This document shows positions 15,814 through 23,317 of a stretch of DNA of 33,829 nucleotides, in pieces. Each line of letters opens with the position of its first letter. Positions within the stretch are counted from its first letter, which is position 1. The position numbers were made by a program, and so were the translations under genes. A model generated the notes under the pieces. The model was not told the origin of the DNA, ran no database searches, and saw only the letters and a program-made list of their open reading frames with translations. Origin of the DNA: an uncultured Fimbriimonadaceae bacterium (lineage in GTDB: Bacteria; Armatimonadota; Fimbriimonadia; Fimbriimonadales; Fimbriimonadaceae); assembly GCA_937961665.1 (NCBI GenBank), contig CALGMO010000109.1, forward strand, positions 1 through 33,829, read 5' to 3'.

Positions 15814-15843
15814 GCGGCCTCGGCGATCAGGCGCCGGGGCCGC
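15814..15843 (+). terminator. 12-bp hairpin after the oxidoreductase gene
   Basis: GCGGCCTCGGCG (15814-15825) pairs with CGCCGGGGCCGC (15832-15843) with one T-G wobble and a six-base loop. The sequence after it, CGTCTATT, has only a weak T content. It lies 20 bases past the stop codon and before the alkaline phosphatase gene. Confidence 0.6.
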
Positions 15844-15903
15844 CGTCTATTAAGGAATCGTGATCCAGGTTCCGGCCAGCAGTCCCGCTCAGGAGTCGGT
15901 CGC

Positions 15904-15917
15904 ACCGCACATGCGGT
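15904..15917. repeat. Inverted repeat just before the alkaline phosphatase start
   Basis: ACCGCA-CA-TGCGGT is a 14-base inverted repeat ending three bases before ATG 15921, where no Shine-Dalgarno is visible. It could be an operator or a small hairpin hiding the start. It is too short to be sure. Confidence 0.3.
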
Positions 15918-15920
15918 TCA

Positions 15921-17435
15921 ATGATCACCATGGGTAAGTTCAGCCGCAGGGAAGTCTTCGGGATCGGAGCGGCCGGTATCGCCGCCGCCTACCTGCCCAG
16001 CATCGCGCTGGGATCGTCCCAGGGAAGCCGGAAGCGCCCCCGCAACGTGATCTTCTGCGTGTCGGACGGCATGAGCGCGGGCGTGCCCTCCATGCTCGAT
16101 CAGCTCCTGGAGACGGTTCACGGCCGACCCTCCTTCTGGAAGAGGCTCGCCGGCAATCCCGAGGTCGTGCAAGGGGTTCAGGGAACCTGTTCGCTGAGCT
16201 CGCTCGTCACGGACTCGTCGGCCGCGAGCAGCGCTTGGGGCAGCGGGCGGAAGATCGTCAACGGCCAGGTGAACGTCTACCCGGACGGCACCCGCCTGAC
16301 GACGATCTACGAGGTTCTGCGGGACCGGGCGAAGCTGAGGACCGGTCTGGTCACCACGGCGACGATCACCCACGCGACGCCGGCCGGATTCGCGGTGTCG
16401 CACCCCTCCCGCGATGAGGAGGCCCAGATCGCGGAGAAGTACCTCGCCCTGGGCGTGGAGGTGCTTTTCGGCGGCGGGGACCGCTTCTTCGACCCCACCC
16501 AGAGGAAGGACGGAAGGGACCTCTATGCCGAGTTCGCGCGTGCCGGCTACGCGATCGCCAAGGATCGCTCGTCGATGAACGCGATCCGGCGCGGATCGAA
16601 GGCCCTCGGCATCTTCTCCAGCTCGCACGTGCCGTACGAGGTGGATCGGCTCCATCAGCCGCAGCTGCTGCGTTCTGTGCCGTCCCTCAAGGAGATGGCG
16701 CTGAAGGCGGTCGACCTGCTGCAGGACGCTCCGAACGGGTTCATCCTGCAGGTGGAGGGGGCCCGCATCGACCATGCGGCGCACGGCAACGACCCTGCCG
16801 GCATCGTCTACGACCAGTGGGCGTTCGACGAGGCCGCCGAGGCGATGGTCGCCTGGGCGCAGAAGCGCGGGGACACGCTGGTCGTGGTCACCACCGACCA
16901 CGGCAACGCGAACCCTGGACTCATAGGCGCCGGCGACGAGTACTTCGACAGCACCGCCGGCTTGGAGAAGCTGGCCGAGGCGAAGGCGTCCTTCACGACG
17001 CTCCTCCAGCTGGTCGGATCCCAGCCCTCCGCCTCCCAGCTCCAGGACGTGGTCCGCGATCGGCTGGGGATCGGCCTGAGCCCCGAGGAGGCGGCGTTCG
17101 TGGTCCGCGCGCTGGGTGGCCAGGGCGACCTGCGGCCGATCGACTTCTACAAGGGCGCCTCCGCGGCTCTGGCGATGGTCCTGGGGAACCACTACCACAT
17201 CGGCTGGTCGGGGCCATCGCACTCGAGCGACTGGACGCCGTTCCTCGCGATCGGACCTGGTTCGGCCGCGTTCGGAGGCTGGTTCGAGAACAGCTCGGTG
17301 TTCGACCGGATCCTGAGGCTCTACGGGGTTCGGTTCCAGAATCCGCCCCAGATGTCGCGCGAGGAGATGCTGCGGCACCTGCAGGGCAAGCGCCAGGCGC
17401 TGAGCAGGGCGGTCGCCGACCACTGGCTGGCCTGA
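15921..17435 (+). CDS. Tat-exported alkaline phosphatase (PhoA family)
   Basis: This metal-dependent phosphomonoesterase releases phosphate from organic esters outside the cytoplasm. The 504-residue precursor begins with a twin-arginine signal, SRREVFGIG, followed by a hydrophobic stretch, so it is exported folded. Active-site landmarks: Asp49 in VSDGMSAG, the nucleophile region VTDSSAASSAW (Asp98, Ser99), the ligands in ITHATPAGF, EGARIDHAAHGND, the TTDHGN pair and SHSSDWTP. All expected metal ligands are visible, so it should be active. Two in-frame ATGs, at 15921 and 15930, both keep the signal. No Shine-Dalgarno is evident at either. No Pho-box was identified, so phosphate control is only a guess. 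Confidence 0.93.
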   Translation: MITMGKFSRREVFGIGAAGIAAAYLPSIALGSSQGSRKRPRNVIFCVSDGMSAGVPSMLDQLLETVHGRPSFWKRLAGNPEVVQGVQGTCSLSSLVTDSSAASSAWGSGRKIVNGQVNVYPDGTRLTTIYEVLRDRAKLRTGLVTTATITHATPAGFAVSHPSRDEEAQIAEKYLALGVEVLFGGGDRFFDPTQRKDGRDLYAEFARAGYAIAKDRSSMNAIRRGSKALGIFSSSHVPYEVDRLHQPQLLRSVPSLKEMALKAVDLLQDAPNGFILQVEGARIDHAAHGNDPAGIVYDQWAFDEAAEAMVAWAQKRGDTLVVVTTDHGNANPGLIGAGDEYFDSTAGLEKLAEAKASFTTLLQLVGSQPSASQLQDVVRDRLGIGLSPEEAAFVVRALGGQGDLRPIDFYKGASAALAMVLGNHYHIGWSGPSHSSDWTPFLAIGPGSAAFGGWFENSSVFDRILRLYGVRFQNPPQMSREEMLRHLQGKRQALSRAVADHWLA

Positions 17436-17442
17436 GCCGAAA

Positions 17443-17464
17443 ACGACATAATAATGATTATCGG
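17443..17464. terminator. AT-rich imperfect hairpin between convergent genes
   Basis: The segment between the two stops is unusually AT-rich. ATAAT and ATTAT can pair around a four-base loop, extended by CG pairs with a bulge. Read on the minus strand it is followed by GTTTTC, a weak T-run. It may terminate the convergent transcripts, but the stem is weak. Confidence 0.3.
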
Positions 17465-17485
17465 AAAGTTCTGCGGATCGGCCGC

Positions 17486-17869
17486 TCAGAGCCAGCGGCC
17501 GGTCTCGCTCCGGAAGCGCTCGTAGCCCTCGCGGAGGATTCTCTCCCGATGGCGCTCCCATCGGAGCCGCGCCGATCGGAGGAGGTCCCGCAGACCTAGG
17601 CCCACTCCCCATCCGGCCGCGAACACGTACACGAGGTACAGGATGGTCCTCGCAGGCGTCCGAAGATCGTGGTCGAGGATCCAGCCGAAGAAGATCGCCA
17701 GTCCCCAGATCAGCACCGTCGGCAGGCACCCGAGCGCAAGCACCGCAGCGAGGGCGAACGGAATCAGGATCGGCAGGCCGGAAAGCACCTCCGAGGCGTA
17801 GAATCTCCGTCTCGGATCCTTGATCAGCAGGTTCAGGAGCGCCGCGGGGGTCAGGAACGAGCGCCTCAT
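17486..17869 (-). CDS. Small integral membrane protein of unknown function
   Basis: I do not recognise a family. The 127-residue product has a short soluble N terminus (FLTPAALLNLLIKDPRRRFY). Two or three hydrophobic helices follow (LPILIPFALAAVLALGCL, VLIWGLAIFFGWIL and TILYLVYVFAAGWGVGLGL). The C terminus is long, charged and helical (RSARLRWERHRERILREGYERF), and probably cytoplasmic. ATG 17869 is the first usable start; no ribosome site or close -10 is clear. It diverges from ffh, with 94 bases between starts, and converges on the phosphatase gene. Confidence 0.65.
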   Translation of the reverse strand: MRRSFLTPAALLNLLIKDPRRRFYASEVLSGLPILIPFALAAVLALGCLPTVLIWGLAIFFGWILDHDLRTPARTILYLVYVFAAGWGVGLGLRDLLRSARLRWERHRERILREGYERFRSETGRWL

Positions 17870-17948
17870 CGGGTCTGGGGCAGGCCGAAGCCGGGCAGCC
17901 TGCGCGCGAACCAGCTTACCTTCCCGAACCTGCGGGCCTGAGCGCCGG

Positions 17949-17954
17949 TACACT
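17949..17954 (+). promoter_or_regulatory. ffh: -10-like hexamer near the ffh start
   Basis: TACACT ends nine bases before ATG 17964. The intervening TCCACCGGG is too close to start to act as a normal leader, so the ffh operon would begin with a message carrying at most two or three untranslated bases. Confidence 0.4.
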
Positions 17955-17963
17955 TCCACCGGG

Positions 17964-19298
17964 ATGTTGGACAGTCTGACGCGACGGCTCTCTGGGATCA
18001 TGGCTGGGCTTCGCCGCAAAGGCAGGCTCTCCGAGAGCGACGTTGCCGAGATGCTCCGCGAGGTCCGCGTGGCGTTGCTGGAGGCCGACGTCAACTTCGA
18101 GGTCGCGAAGCGGTTCATCGCGCGCGTTCGCGAGAAGGCCGTCGGCGAGGACGTGTTCGGCAGCCTCACCGCCGACCAGACCGTCATCAAGATCGTTCGG
18201 GACGAGCTGACGGAGCTGCTGGGTGGCTCTTCCCCGTCGCGATTCCGGTGGGCCCCTTCCCCGCCGACCGTCGTGGTTCTTTGCGGCCTTCAGGGATCCG
18301 GCAAGACCACCACGGCCGCGAAGCTGGCAAAGTGGATGCTGTCGCAGGGCAAGAAGGCGATGCTGGCCGCCTGCGACATCCAGCGGGCGGCCGCGGTCCG
18401 ACAGCTGGAGGTTCTCGGCGAGTCCTTGGGCGTGCCGGTCCACACCGGGTCCGAGGGTCAAGATCCGGTGGCGATCGCCCGCTCCGCGCTGGACCGGTGC
18501 CGGCACCTGCTGCTGGACGTGCTGATCGTCGACACGGCTGGCCGACTCCAGGTGGACGAGGCGCTGATGCGGGAGCTGGAGGCGATCGTCCGCGCGACGC
18601 GACCCACGGAGGTCCTGCTGGTGGTCGACGCCACGACCGGCCAAGAGGCCGTCAACGTCGCCCGGGCCTTCCACGAGCGGGTCGAGCTGACCGGGGCGAT
18701 CTTCACGAAGCTCGACGGCGACGCCCGCGGCGGCGCGGTGCTGAGCGTGCGCGAGGCGACCGGCGTGCCGGTGCGGTTCATCGGCGTGGGCGAACAGACC
18801 TCCGCCCTGGAGCCGTTCTACGCCGACCGCATGGCTCAGCGCATCCTGGGCATGGGCGACATCCTCGGCATCATCGAGCGGGCCGAGCAGGCGATGGAAG
18901 CCGAGGACGTGGAGTCGCTGGAGTCCAAGCTCAAGGGCGGCTCCTTCGACTTCAACGACATGCTGCAGCAGTTCCGGATGGTCCGCAAGATGGGCCCGCT
19001 GCAGAACGTTCTCAAAATGATCCCGGGTCTCGGCGCGCAGATCCCCGAAGCGGAGCTGAACAAGGTGGACGACCGGCAGCTCAGCCGGATCGAGGCGATC
19101 ATCCTGAGCATGACCCCCGACGAGCGCGCGAATCCGGATATAATAAACGGCTCCCGCAGGAAGCGGGTGGCATCCGGATCGGGCACGAGCGTCGAAGAGG
19201 TCAACAACCTCGTGCGCCAGCTCTACGAGATGCGGCGGCAGATGAAGCAACTGGCCAAGCTGCAGAAGAGGCTGGGCAAGCGGGGTCGAAGACGCTGA
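17964..19298 (+). CDS. ffh: Signal recognition particle GTPase Ffh
   Basis: Ffh binds signal sequences and SRP RNA and delivers ribosomes to FtsY at the membrane. The 444-residue protein has an N domain (about 1-90, ALLEADVNFEVAKRF), a G domain with GLQGSGKTTTAAKLA, the DIQRAAAVRQL motif, DTAGRLQ and TKLDGDARGG, and an M domain with the RNA-binding SRRKRVASGSGTSVEEVN. The C-terminal methionine-rich tail is shorter and more basic than in many species, ending KRGRRR. ATG 17964 is chosen because the N domain starts there. Two adjacent ATA codons at 19140-19145 form TATAAT and may hide a promoter. It leads the rpsP-khpA-rimM-obgE-nadD-rsfS string. Confidence 0.97.
   Translation: MLDSLTRRLSGIMAGLRRKGRLSESDVAEMLREVRVALLEADVNFEVAKRFIARVREKAVGEDVFGSLTADQTVIKIVRDELTELLGGSSPSRFRWAPSPPTVVVLCGLQGSGKTTTAAKLAKWMLSQGKKAMLAACDIQRAAAVRQLEVLGESLGVPVHTGSEGQDPVAIARSALDRCRHLLLDVLIVDTAGRLQVDEALMRELEAIVRATRPTEVLLVVDATTGQEAVNVARAFHERVELTGAIFTKLDGDARGGAVLSVREATGVPVRFIGVGEQTSALEPFYADRMAQRILGMGDILGIIERAEQAMEAEDVESLESKLKGGSFDFNDMLQQFRMVRKMGPLQNVLKMIPGLGAQIPEAELNKVDDRQLSRIEAIILSMTPDERANPDIINGSRRKRVASGSGTSVEEVNNLVRQLYEMRRQMKQLAKLQKRLGKRGRRR
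19139..19144 (+). promoter_or_regulatory. Possible internal promoter in ffh ahead of rpsP
   Basis: TATAAT is a perfect -10 hexamer formed by the codons GAT-ATA-ATA inside ffh. ATA is likely rare in such GC-rich coding DNA, and two in a row is striking. It lies 184 bases before rpsP. No -35 is apparent. Confidence 0.35.
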
Positions 19299-19327
19299 CA
19301 GTTCACCCTAGGGAGACACAGAAAGAA

Positions 19328-19672
19328 GTGGTTAAGATCAGACTGAGGAGAATCGGAACCAAGGGTCGGCCGTTCTACCGCATCGTGGCCGCGGAGAGCT
19401 CGATGGGCCGCAACGGTCGCTTCATCGAGGTTCTCGGCTTCTACGATCCCGTGAGCCAGCCCAAGCGCGTCGAGGTGGATGCCGAGCGCGCGCTCCACTG
19501 GTTGCGCAACGGCGCGGAGCCGACCGAGACCGTCGGCTACATCCTGAACAAGCAGGGCGTGCTGGAGAGGTTCTTCGAGGAGCGCCCGGAGGCCCGGAAG
19601 CGGTATCGATACCTCGACAAGCGCACGCCGCTCACCGTGCCCTCCGCCTCGGGTCCTGAAAGCGGGTCATGA
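19328..19672 (+). CDS. rpsP: Ribosomal protein bS16
   Basis: bS16 is a small-subunit ribosomal protein needed for 30S assembly. The 114-residue product begins VVKIRLRRIGTKGRPFYRIV and contains the family core GRFIEVLGFYDP. Its C-terminal extension (about residues 80-114, ending SASGPESGS) is longer than in many species. The start is GTG 19328, 29 bases after the ffh stop, with AGGGAG about 12 bases upstream. A longer frame upstream is only the ffh shadow. Its stop overlaps the khpA ATG (ATGA). Confidence 0.95.
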   Translation: MVKIRLRRIGTKGRPFYRIVAAESSMGRNGRFIEVLGFYDPVSQPKRVEVDAERALHWLRNGAEPTETVGYILNKQGVLERFFEERPEARKRYRYLDKRTPLTVPSASGPESGS

Positions 19673-19908
19673 GCTACCGCCCCTTCGTCGAGCTGCTGGT
19701 GCGGCAGATCGTGGATGACCCGGAGTCCCTCCACATCCACGAGGAGGTCTCCGGCAACACCCGCACGTTTCACGTCAAGGTTGCCGAGGACGACGTCGGT
19801 CGGCTGATCGGGAAGAACGGCCGCGTCGTGTCGGCCGTCAGGGCCTTGGTGAGCGCCGTGGCCGCCAAGAACCGCGAGCGCGCCTTCGTCAAGGTCGAAG
19901 CGGCCTGA
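19669..19908 (+). CDS. khpA: KH-domain RNA-binding protein KhpA
   Basis: This small RNA-binding protein of the YlqC/KhpA family has 79 residues, the normal size. The KH signature is IGKNGRVVSAVRALVSA (about residues 48-64), with the GxxG loop as GKNG. KhpA pairs with KhpB in some bacteria and affects cell division and elongation. It starts with ATGA overlap to rpsP and lies 11 bases before rimM, the usual neighbourhood for this gene. Confidence 0.92.
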   Translation: MSYRPFVELLVRQIVDDPESLHIHEEVSGNTRTFHVKVAEDDVGRLIGKNGRVVSAVRALVSAVAAKNRERAFVKVEAA

Positions 19909-19919
19909 GCGGAACCCGC

Positions 19920-20462
19920 ATGGCCCGACGTTCCCGGTCCAACGGAGGAGACCGTACGCCCGAGGCGCGGGCCGCCGGCTACAGGCCTATCGGCACTTTG
20001 GCCGGGCCCTTCGGCATCCGGGGCCAAGCCAAGGTGGTTCCGCTCACCGAGTACGCGGAGAGGTTCTCCGTCGGCACCCGCGTCCGCATCGGCGATCTGC
20101 ACTCCGCGATCGAGGACGTGCAGGTGCACTCCGGGAAGCTGATCCTCAAGTTCGAGGGATTGGACACGCCGGAGTCGGTTCGCGACTTGGGCGGTGCGAC
20201 GGTGTACGGACTTGTACCGCCCAGGCCCGAGCTGGAAGAGGACGAGTATCTCGTTTCGGACCTGATCGGTTTGGAGGCGGTCACGCCCGACGGCCGCTCC
20301 CTTGGGACGGTGGAGGAGGTCCTGCCCTTCCCCGCGCACGACGTGCTGAGGATCGGCGAGCTTCTCGTGCCTGCGGTGAAGGCGTTCGTCCTTTCCGTCG
20401 ACCTTGGTAGCGGGCGAATCACGATCCGTCTTCTCGAGGGCATGGAGACCGAGGGTCCCTGA
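19920..20462 (+). CDS. rimM: Ribosome maturation factor RimM
   Basis: RimM helps process 16S rRNA and assemble the 30S head, and binds uS19. The 180-residue protein has a basic N-terminal extension of about 20 residues, then the RimM domain starting RPIGTLAGPFGIRGQAKV. It ends with a PRC-barrel domain (about 108-175) containing DLIGLEAVTPDGRSLG. The start has GGAA upstream. Its stop at 20460-20462 touches the obgE ATG. trmD and rplS, which normally follow rimM, are missing here. Confidence 0.94.
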   Translation: MARRSRSNGGDRTPEARAAGYRPIGTLAGPFGIRGQAKVVPLTEYAERFSVGTRVRIGDLHSAIEDVQVHSGKLILKFEGLDTPESVRDLGGATVYGLVPPRPELEEDEYLVSDLIGLEAVTPDGRSLGTVEEVLPFPAHDVLRIGELLVPAVKAFVLSVDLGSGRITIRLLEGMETEGP

Positions 20463-21737
20463 ATGTTCATCGACGAGGCCGAGGTCGAGTTCCGTAGCGG
20501 CAGGGGCGGCTCGGGCGCGGTGAGCTTCCACCGAGAGAAGCACGTTCCGCGGGGTGGGCCGAACGGCGCGGACGGGGGCCGGGGAGGCGACGTCATCCTG
20601 GTGGCCGACCGGGGCAAGCGAACTCTGTACGACTTCCGGCTTCAGCCGAAGTACGCGGCGGAGGACGGAGAGCACGCCTCGGGCAACAAGAAGGGCCGCA
20701 ACGGTCGCCATGTGATCGTCAAGGTTCCCGTTGGAACGGTGGTGACGGACCTCGAGACGGGCGAGACGCTGGGAGACCTCAAGGCGCACGGCCAGAGGTT
20801 CGTCGTGTGCAAGGGCGGGCGCGGAGGATTCGGCAACCTGCACTACGTCAGCAGCGTTCGCCAAGTGCCGAACTTCGCCGAGAAGGGGGCGCCGGGACAA
20901 CGGATTCGGGCCAAGCTCGAGCTCAAGCTGCTGGCCGACGTCGGTCTCATCGGCCTGCCCAACGCCGGCAAGAGCACCCTGATCTCCGCGATCAGCGCCG
21001 CTCGGCCGAAGATCGCGGACTATCCGTTCACCACGATCGTCCCCAACCTCGGGGTGGTGCGCCTGGACGACCGCACCTTTGTGGTGGCGGACCTGCCGGG
21101 CCTCATTCCGGGCGCGTCCGAGGGCAAGGGTCTCGGGCACAGGTTCCTCAAGCACGCCGAGCGATGCAAGGTTCTGGTGCACGTCGTGGACTGTCTGCCG
21201 ATGGACGGGTCCTCGCCCTTGGAGAACTTCGAGGCGATCGAGCAGGAGCTGGAGCGCTACGACCCCCGGCTGCACTCGAGGCCGAGGCTCGTGGCGGTCA
21301 ACAAGTCGGACCTTCTGCCGCCGGAGCAGTTCGAGGAGGTGCTCCGCTCTTTCCGGGAGCGTGGCCTGCGCGCGTTCGGAATCTCAGCGGCGGCCGGCCA
21401 AGGGCTGGAGCCCCTTCTCTACGCCATGGCGGAGCACGTGTTCGCCGAGACGGAGGAGGCCGAAGAGGAGGCGACGGTCGTCTTGGCTGGAGCGGGCCGA
21501 CGTCCCCAGGCCGGCTGGGATGTCGCCCAGGAAGAGGACGGCCTGTTCGTCGTGCGGGGTGCGGCCGTGGAGAGGATGGTCGCCATGACGGATTTGGAGA
21601 ACAGGGACGCCCTTCGGCACCTCCACCGCAGGCTCGAGAAGCTGGGAGTCATCGAGCGGCTCCGCGAGCTGGGCTGCTCCGAGGGCGACTCCGTGCAGAT
21701 CGGCGACTGGGAGTTCGCCTTTACGGACGAAGCATGA
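20463..21737 (+). CDS. obgE: Obg-family GTPase ObgE/CgtA
   Basis: Obg is an essential ribosome-associated GTPase acting in late 50S assembly and the stress response. The 424 residues show the three domains: the glycine-rich OBG domain (about 1-158, FIDEAEVEFRSGRGGSG), the G domain with GLPNAGKSTLI, DLPGLI, and NKSD motifs, and the C-terminal OCT domain (about 340-424). The ATG follows the rimM stop directly, with no gap, so translation is probably coupled. The stop overlaps the nadD start (ATGA). Confidence 0.97.
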   Translation: MFIDEAEVEFRSGRGGSGAVSFHREKHVPRGGPNGADGGRGGDVILVADRGKRTLYDFRLQPKYAAEDGEHASGNKKGRNGRHVIVKVPVGTVVTDLETGETLGDLKAHGQRFVVCKGGRGGFGNLHYVSSVRQVPNFAEKGAPGQRIRAKLELKLLADVGLIGLPNAGKSTLISAISAARPKIADYPFTTIVPNLGVVRLDDRTFVVADLPGLIPGASEGKGLGHRFLKHAERCKVLVHVVDCLPMDGSSPLENFEAIEQELERYDPRLHSRPRLVAVNKSDLLPPEQFEEVLRSFRERGLRAFGISAAAGQGLEPLLYAMAEHVFAETEEAEEEATVVLAGAGRRPQAGWDVAQEEDGLFVVRGAAVERMVAMTDLENRDALRHLHRRLEKLGVIERLRELGCSEGDSVQIGDWEFAFTDEA

Positions 21738-22321
21738 AGACTGGAATCCTTGGAGGGACGTTCGACCCGCCGCACGTCGGCCATCTCGCGGTTGCGGAGG
21801 CCGCGATGAAGCACCTATCTCTGGATGAGGTGCTGTTCGTGCCGGCCAACCGGAGTCCGTTCAAACGCACCCGGCCGCAGACCCCCGCCCGACAGAGGAT
21901 CGAGATGCTGGAGCTTCTCTTGGAGGGCCGTCCCCAGATGGCGGTCTGCGACATCGAGGTTGCGCGCGGCGGCGTCAGCTACACCGTCGAGACTCTCGCC
22001 GATCTCACCTTCGCCAGACCGGGGGACTACTGGCTTCTGCTCGGCTCGGACGCGCTTCTGGGGTTCCGCCAGTGGAAGAGCCCGGAGAAGATCGTCCGAT
22101 ATGCGCGACTGGGCGTCGTGCAGAGGGACTTTCGGTCGAAGGAGGAGCTGCTGGCGCTCCTGACTCCGGACATCGCCGAACGGGTGGACTTCGTTCCCAT
22201 GGAACCGGTTCCGATCTCCTCCACGGATCTGCGGGAGCGGGCCGCGAAGGGTCTTTCGCTTCAGCCTTGGGTTCCCGCCGAGCTTCAACGATACATCCGC
22301 GAGCACCGTCTCTATCAGTAG
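21734..22321 (+). CDS. nadD: Nicotinate-nucleotide adenylyltransferase
   Basis: NadD joins ATP and nicotinate mononucleotide to make deamido-NAD, a step of NAD biosynthesis in the cytosol. The 195-residue protein begins with the nucleotidylyltransferase motif GGTFDPPHVGHLAVAEAA, whose HxGH is catalytic. It ends with the ISSTDLRER motif that also binds ATP. Other landmarks are the WLLLGSDAL segment. The ATG overlaps the obgE stop. Next comes rsfS, the usual partner of nadD in many bacteria. Confidence 0.96.
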   Translation: MKTGILGGTFDPPHVGHLAVAEAAMKHLSLDEVLFVPANRSPFKRTRPQTPARQRIEMLELLLEGRPQMAVCDIEVARGGVSYTVETLADLTFARPGDYWLLLGSDALLGFRQWKSPEKIVRYARLGVVQRDFRSKEELLALLTPDIAERVDFVPMEPVPISSTDLRERAAKGLSLQPWVPAELQRYIREHRLYQ

Positions 22322-22330
22322 ACAAGCAGC

Positions 22331-22672
22331 ATGACTTCCACGGAAAAAGCAGAGGCCATCGTCAAGATCGCGGAGGATGCCAAGGCGGAACGGATCGAAA
22401 CCTTGGATGTTCGCGAGAAGACCTCCATCGCCGACTTCTTCGTCGTCTGTTCGGCGAACAACGACCGCCACGTCTCCGCGATCGCGGAAAGGGTGGAGGA
22501 GAAGCTGCGCAACCTCTCGGCCCGGCCGCTTCGGACGGAGGGCGAGGGATCGGGCTGGGTGCTGATGGACTTCGGCGACGTCGTGTTCCACATCATGCGC
22601 GAGGAGCAGCGCCAGTTCTACGACCTGGAGACCCTATGGACGTCCCTCCAGAGAGACCCGAACCTGATCTGA
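22331..22672 (+). CDS. rsfS: Ribosomal silencing factor RsfS
   Basis: RsfS binds uL14 and blocks subunit joining, lowering translation in starvation. The 113-residue protein fits the family length and shows SIADFFVVCSANNDRHVSAIA near residues 32-52 and GWVLMDFGDVVFHIM with EQRQFYDLETLW near the end. It starts nine bases after nadD. No obvious Shine-Dalgarno precedes the ATG, and coupling to nadD is likely. Its 3' end overlaps the next gene by 37 bases. Confidence 0.95.
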   Translation: MTSTEKAEAIVKIAEDAKAERIETLDVREKTSIADFFVVCSANNDRHVSAIAERVEEKLRNLSARPLRTEGEGSGWVLMDFGDVVFHIMREEQRQFYDLETLWTSLQRDPNLI

Positions 22673-23313
22673 AGGGCTCCGAGGCGGCCGAGCGCCTCGT
22701 GCGCCAAGCCAGGCTCGCGCAGACCCGCGGCCAGAGCCAGGCGGCGGCGGACCTCTATCGGCAGGCGGCTGCGGCCGCCCCGGAGGACGCTTCTCTGCTC
22801 GCCACTGTGGGCGAGGGCCTTCTGGAGCTCCGACGGGTGCAGGAGGCCAAGCGGATCCTCGAGAGCGCGAAGGCCCTCGCGCCGGACGACGCGAACGTGG
22901 AGAGGGCGTTCGCCAAGGCCGTTCTGGCGGCCGCCGCGGGCGAGTGGGGCGCCTTCCCCAGCGACGCGCACGGCCTGGACTACGCCTCGGCGAAGTCCGC
23001 CACGGTGCTGACGCTGCTCGTGCCGGGATTGGGGCAGCTCGTCGTAGGCCAGACGTCCAAGGGCCTCTTGCTCGGTGGAGGGTGGCTCCTATGCCTGGTC
23101 GCGGCGGTGCTCTTGCCGAACGGAGTCTCGGGACTCCTCCGGATGGCCATGGGCCAGCTCTCCGCGCCGCTCAACCTGGCCGTTCTCCTGCCCTTGGCGG
23201 GCATGTTCGTCTTCTGGCTCGTCGCCGTCTACGACATGAACGCCCAAGCCCGAAAGGCCAGACCCGACCGACGCGAGCGGCCCAAGCCTCCCGTCGACCT
23301 GCCGTTCGAGTGA
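22636..23313 (+). CDS. Tetratricopeptide-repeat protein with C-terminal membrane domain
   Basis: The 225-residue product has two TPR-like helical repeats in the N-terminal half (AERLVRQARLAQTRGQSQAAADLYRQ and ASLLATVGEGLLELRRVQEAKRIL). The C-terminal half has three or four hydrophobic segments starting with a PGLGQLVVGQ motif similar to TM2-domain proteins. The C terminus is Arg/Pro rich. It probably sits in the inner membrane with the TPRs in the cytoplasm. Function is unknown. ATG 22636 lies inside rsfS, giving a 37-base overlap. An ATG further downstream would cut into the TPR. It converges on the translin-family gene with only four bases between stops. Confidence 0.8.
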   Translation: MDVPPERPEPDLKGSEAAERLVRQARLAQTRGQSQAAADLYRQAAAAAPEDASLLATVGEGLLELRRVQEAKRILESAKALAPDDANVERAFAKAVLAAAAGEWGAFPSDAHGLDYASAKSATVLTLLVPGLGQLVVGQTSKGLLLGGGWLLCLVAAVLLPNGVSGLLRMAMGQLSAPLNLAVLLPLAGMFVFWLVAVYDMNAQARKARPDRRERPKPPVDLPFE

Positions 23314-23317
23314 GGCG

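Noticed and set aside
13860-15905. Open frame of 681 codons on the minus strand
   Set aside because: It is antisense to the TerC-family and Gfo/Idh/MocA genes, which carry clear motifs, and it shows no motif of its own.
15918-17729. Open frame of 603 codons on the minus strand
   Set aside because: It is antisense to the alkaline phosphatase, whose active-site residues are all visible on the plus strand.
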